A stretch of DNA of 7,097 nucleotides. Origin: Epsilonproteobacteria bacterium 4484_65. Lineage in GTDB: Bacteria; Campylobacterota; Campylobacteria; Campylobacterales; Sulfurovaceae. Below are positions 6,191 through 7,097 of this stretch, in pieces. Location of the stretch: NCBI GenBank assembly GCA_002085305.1, contig NATJ01000045.1, forward strand, positions 1 to 7,097, in the 5' to 3' direction. A program made the position numbers and the translations under genes. Numbering within the stretch: position 1 is the first letter of the stretch; each line of letters starts with the position of its first letter. Below the pieces are notes generated by a model that made no database searches, had not been told where the DNA came from, and saw nothing but the letters and a program-made list of their open reading frames with translations.

Positions 6191-6204
6191 AGTGGAGTGT
6201 AACC

Positions 6205-7044
6205 ATGGAAAAAATAGAAATGTATCATATCGAATACGAAAAACCAAAAGTCACACTTTTACAAGAGTCAGGACTAGGCGTGGCTGAAATAGCTGCAAGA
6301 ACATGTTATGACAGCTTCGAAAACTCTGAGAATGAATGTGTCAAAAATGCGATGCAAGAGTTAGATACAGATGCCATCAACAACATTGATGATTCTGACC
6401 TGCTCGCTAACTTGGCATGGGTACATCACCATCACTCCATCATAGAACATGCAACACTCAGTTTTTTGGTACAGGGAACTTCAAGAGGAGTACTTCAGGA
6501 ACACGCACGTCATAGACTGCAAGCCATTTCTGTACGAAGTACACGATATACGATGTCATCTGTCATCAATGCATTTGTTGCTTCATTGGAAAGTAGTGAC
6601 GGTTTTGCATTCTTTTTAGAAAAGGTGCTTGCACTTAACCTTTTTGTAGTCACTGATGAAAAATACTTGGCCATAGAGATAAAAGCCATGTATGATAAAT
6701 TACAGTTTCAATATGAAAAAGACCATGCATTCATCACAAATGCCATCGCAAAATCATCTCTGCCTTTCATAGAAGATTGCAAAGGTGATGCACAAACCCT
6801 CTTTGAAGCTTTTCAAATGGGTAAGAAAAAAAGAAATGTGGGTGATGGATTTAAGCATATCGTCTCTGATAACTGGAAAGTAGATATGGTGGTTACCTTT
6901 AACATCAGATCTTTGAAAAATTATTTTGACCTGAGAGACTCCGGAGCAGCATGGTTCCAGATACAGTGGTTAGCCCAGGCGATGAAAGAAGTTACTCCAC
7001 AAAAATATTTAAGATTAATTGATAAAAACTATAGAAATAAATAA
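6205..7044 (+). CDS. thyX: FAD-dependent thymidylate synthase ThyX
   Basis: ThyX makes dTMP from dUMP with methylenetetrahydrofolate as carbon donor and reduced FAD as hydride source, replacing ThyA. The signature RHRX7S is present as RHR at 102-104 with S112, continuing into RSTRY (111-115). The FAD and substrate region HHSIIEH (76-82) precedes it, and NIRSLKNYFDLR with WFQIQWLAQAM near the C-terminus carries the conserved substrate-binding Arg. At 279 residues it is longer than many ThyX proteins (about 210-250); the extra length appears to lie around 40-66 and after about 120, and nothing looks broken. The ATG at 6205 has GGAG seven bases upstream; Met6 is a weaker alternative. It is divergent from dgt, which acts on the same dNTP pool, and its leader has a strong hairpin. 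No terminator follows before the window end. Confidence 0.95.
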   Translation: MEKIEMYHIEYEKPKVTLLQESGLGVAEIAARTCYDSFENSENECVKNAMQELDTDAINNIDDSDLLANLAWVHHHHSIIEHATLSFLVQGTSRGVLQEHARHRLQAISVRSTRYTMSSVINAFVASLESSDGFAFFLEKVLALNLFVVTDEKYLAIEIKAMYDKLQFQYEKDHAFITNAIAKSSLPFIEDCKGDAQTLFEAFQMGKKKRNVGDGFKHIVSDNWKVDMVVTFNIRSLKNYFDLRDSGAAWFQIQWLAQAMKEVTPQKYLRLIDKNYRNK

Positions 7045-7047
7045 TTT

Positions 7048-7097
7048 ATTAACGAAATATTAACGAAATATTAACGAAATATTGGTTTTCTGTTAAA
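7048..7097. repeat. Array of 11-bp direct repeats at the window end
   Basis: ATTAACGAAAT occurs three times without gaps (7048-7058, 7059-7069, 7070-7080). The TTAAC cores start at 7049, 7060 and 7071; continuing the same 11-base step gives a degenerate TTGGT at 7082 and TTAAA at 7093, where the window ends. An 11-bp step places every core on the same face of the helix. Tandem direct repeats with this step are typical binding sites of OmpR/PhoB-type response regulators, so it may be an operator for a gene to the right. The three perfect copies are certain; the role is inference. Confidence 0.8.

Noticed and set aside
7048..7080. CRISPR array or plasmid-type replication iterons
   Set aside because: The units are only 11 bp with no spacers, which rules out CRISPR. 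Iterons are usually longer, and there is no replication gene or other origin feature nearby.

Overview
The window looks like chromosomal DNA from a Campylobacterota (epsilonproteobacterial) organism, probably close to Sulfurovum or Sulfurimonas. This is inferred from the AT-rich, compact layout, -10 boxes without clear -35 boxes, use of ThyX, and the general look of the proteins. No phage, transposase, CRISPR array, rRNA or tRNA is visible. The six sizeable or recognisable genes are housekeeping genes.

Left part (1-1476, minus strand): a probable operon reading right to left. It encodes an MTH1187/DUF77-type thiamine-binding protein, a small DUF2892 membrane protein, and PurM, which is cut by the window edge. 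The DUF2892 stop and the purM start share a base (TAATG), and an internal -10 box lies just before the DUF2892 gene.

Middle (1499-3086): an HI0933/YhiN-family flavoprotein gene on the plus strand, flanked on both sides by diverged copies of one element of about 140 bp in inverted orientation. Each copy folds into three successive hairpins. Stem pairs covary between the copies, and every non-Watson-Crick pair in the stems reads as G.U on the same element strand. This is the least explained structure in the window and looks like a REP/MITE-like repeat or a structured RNA. A separate hairpin closes the convergent bipA gene.

Right part (3087-7044): bipA/typA (minus), dgt (minus) and the divergent thyX (plus). 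dGTPase and thymidylate synthase both set dNTP pools, and their predicted promoters overlap head to head in a 108-bp spacer. The thyX leader carries a perfect 16-bp inverted repeat ending three bases before its Shine-Dalgarno. After thyX, the window ends in an array of 11-bp direct repeats that resembles an operator for a gene beyond the edge.

No wholly new protein system is visible. The novelty lies in the non-coding DNA: the paired structured elements, the thyX leader hairpin and the 11-bp repeat array.
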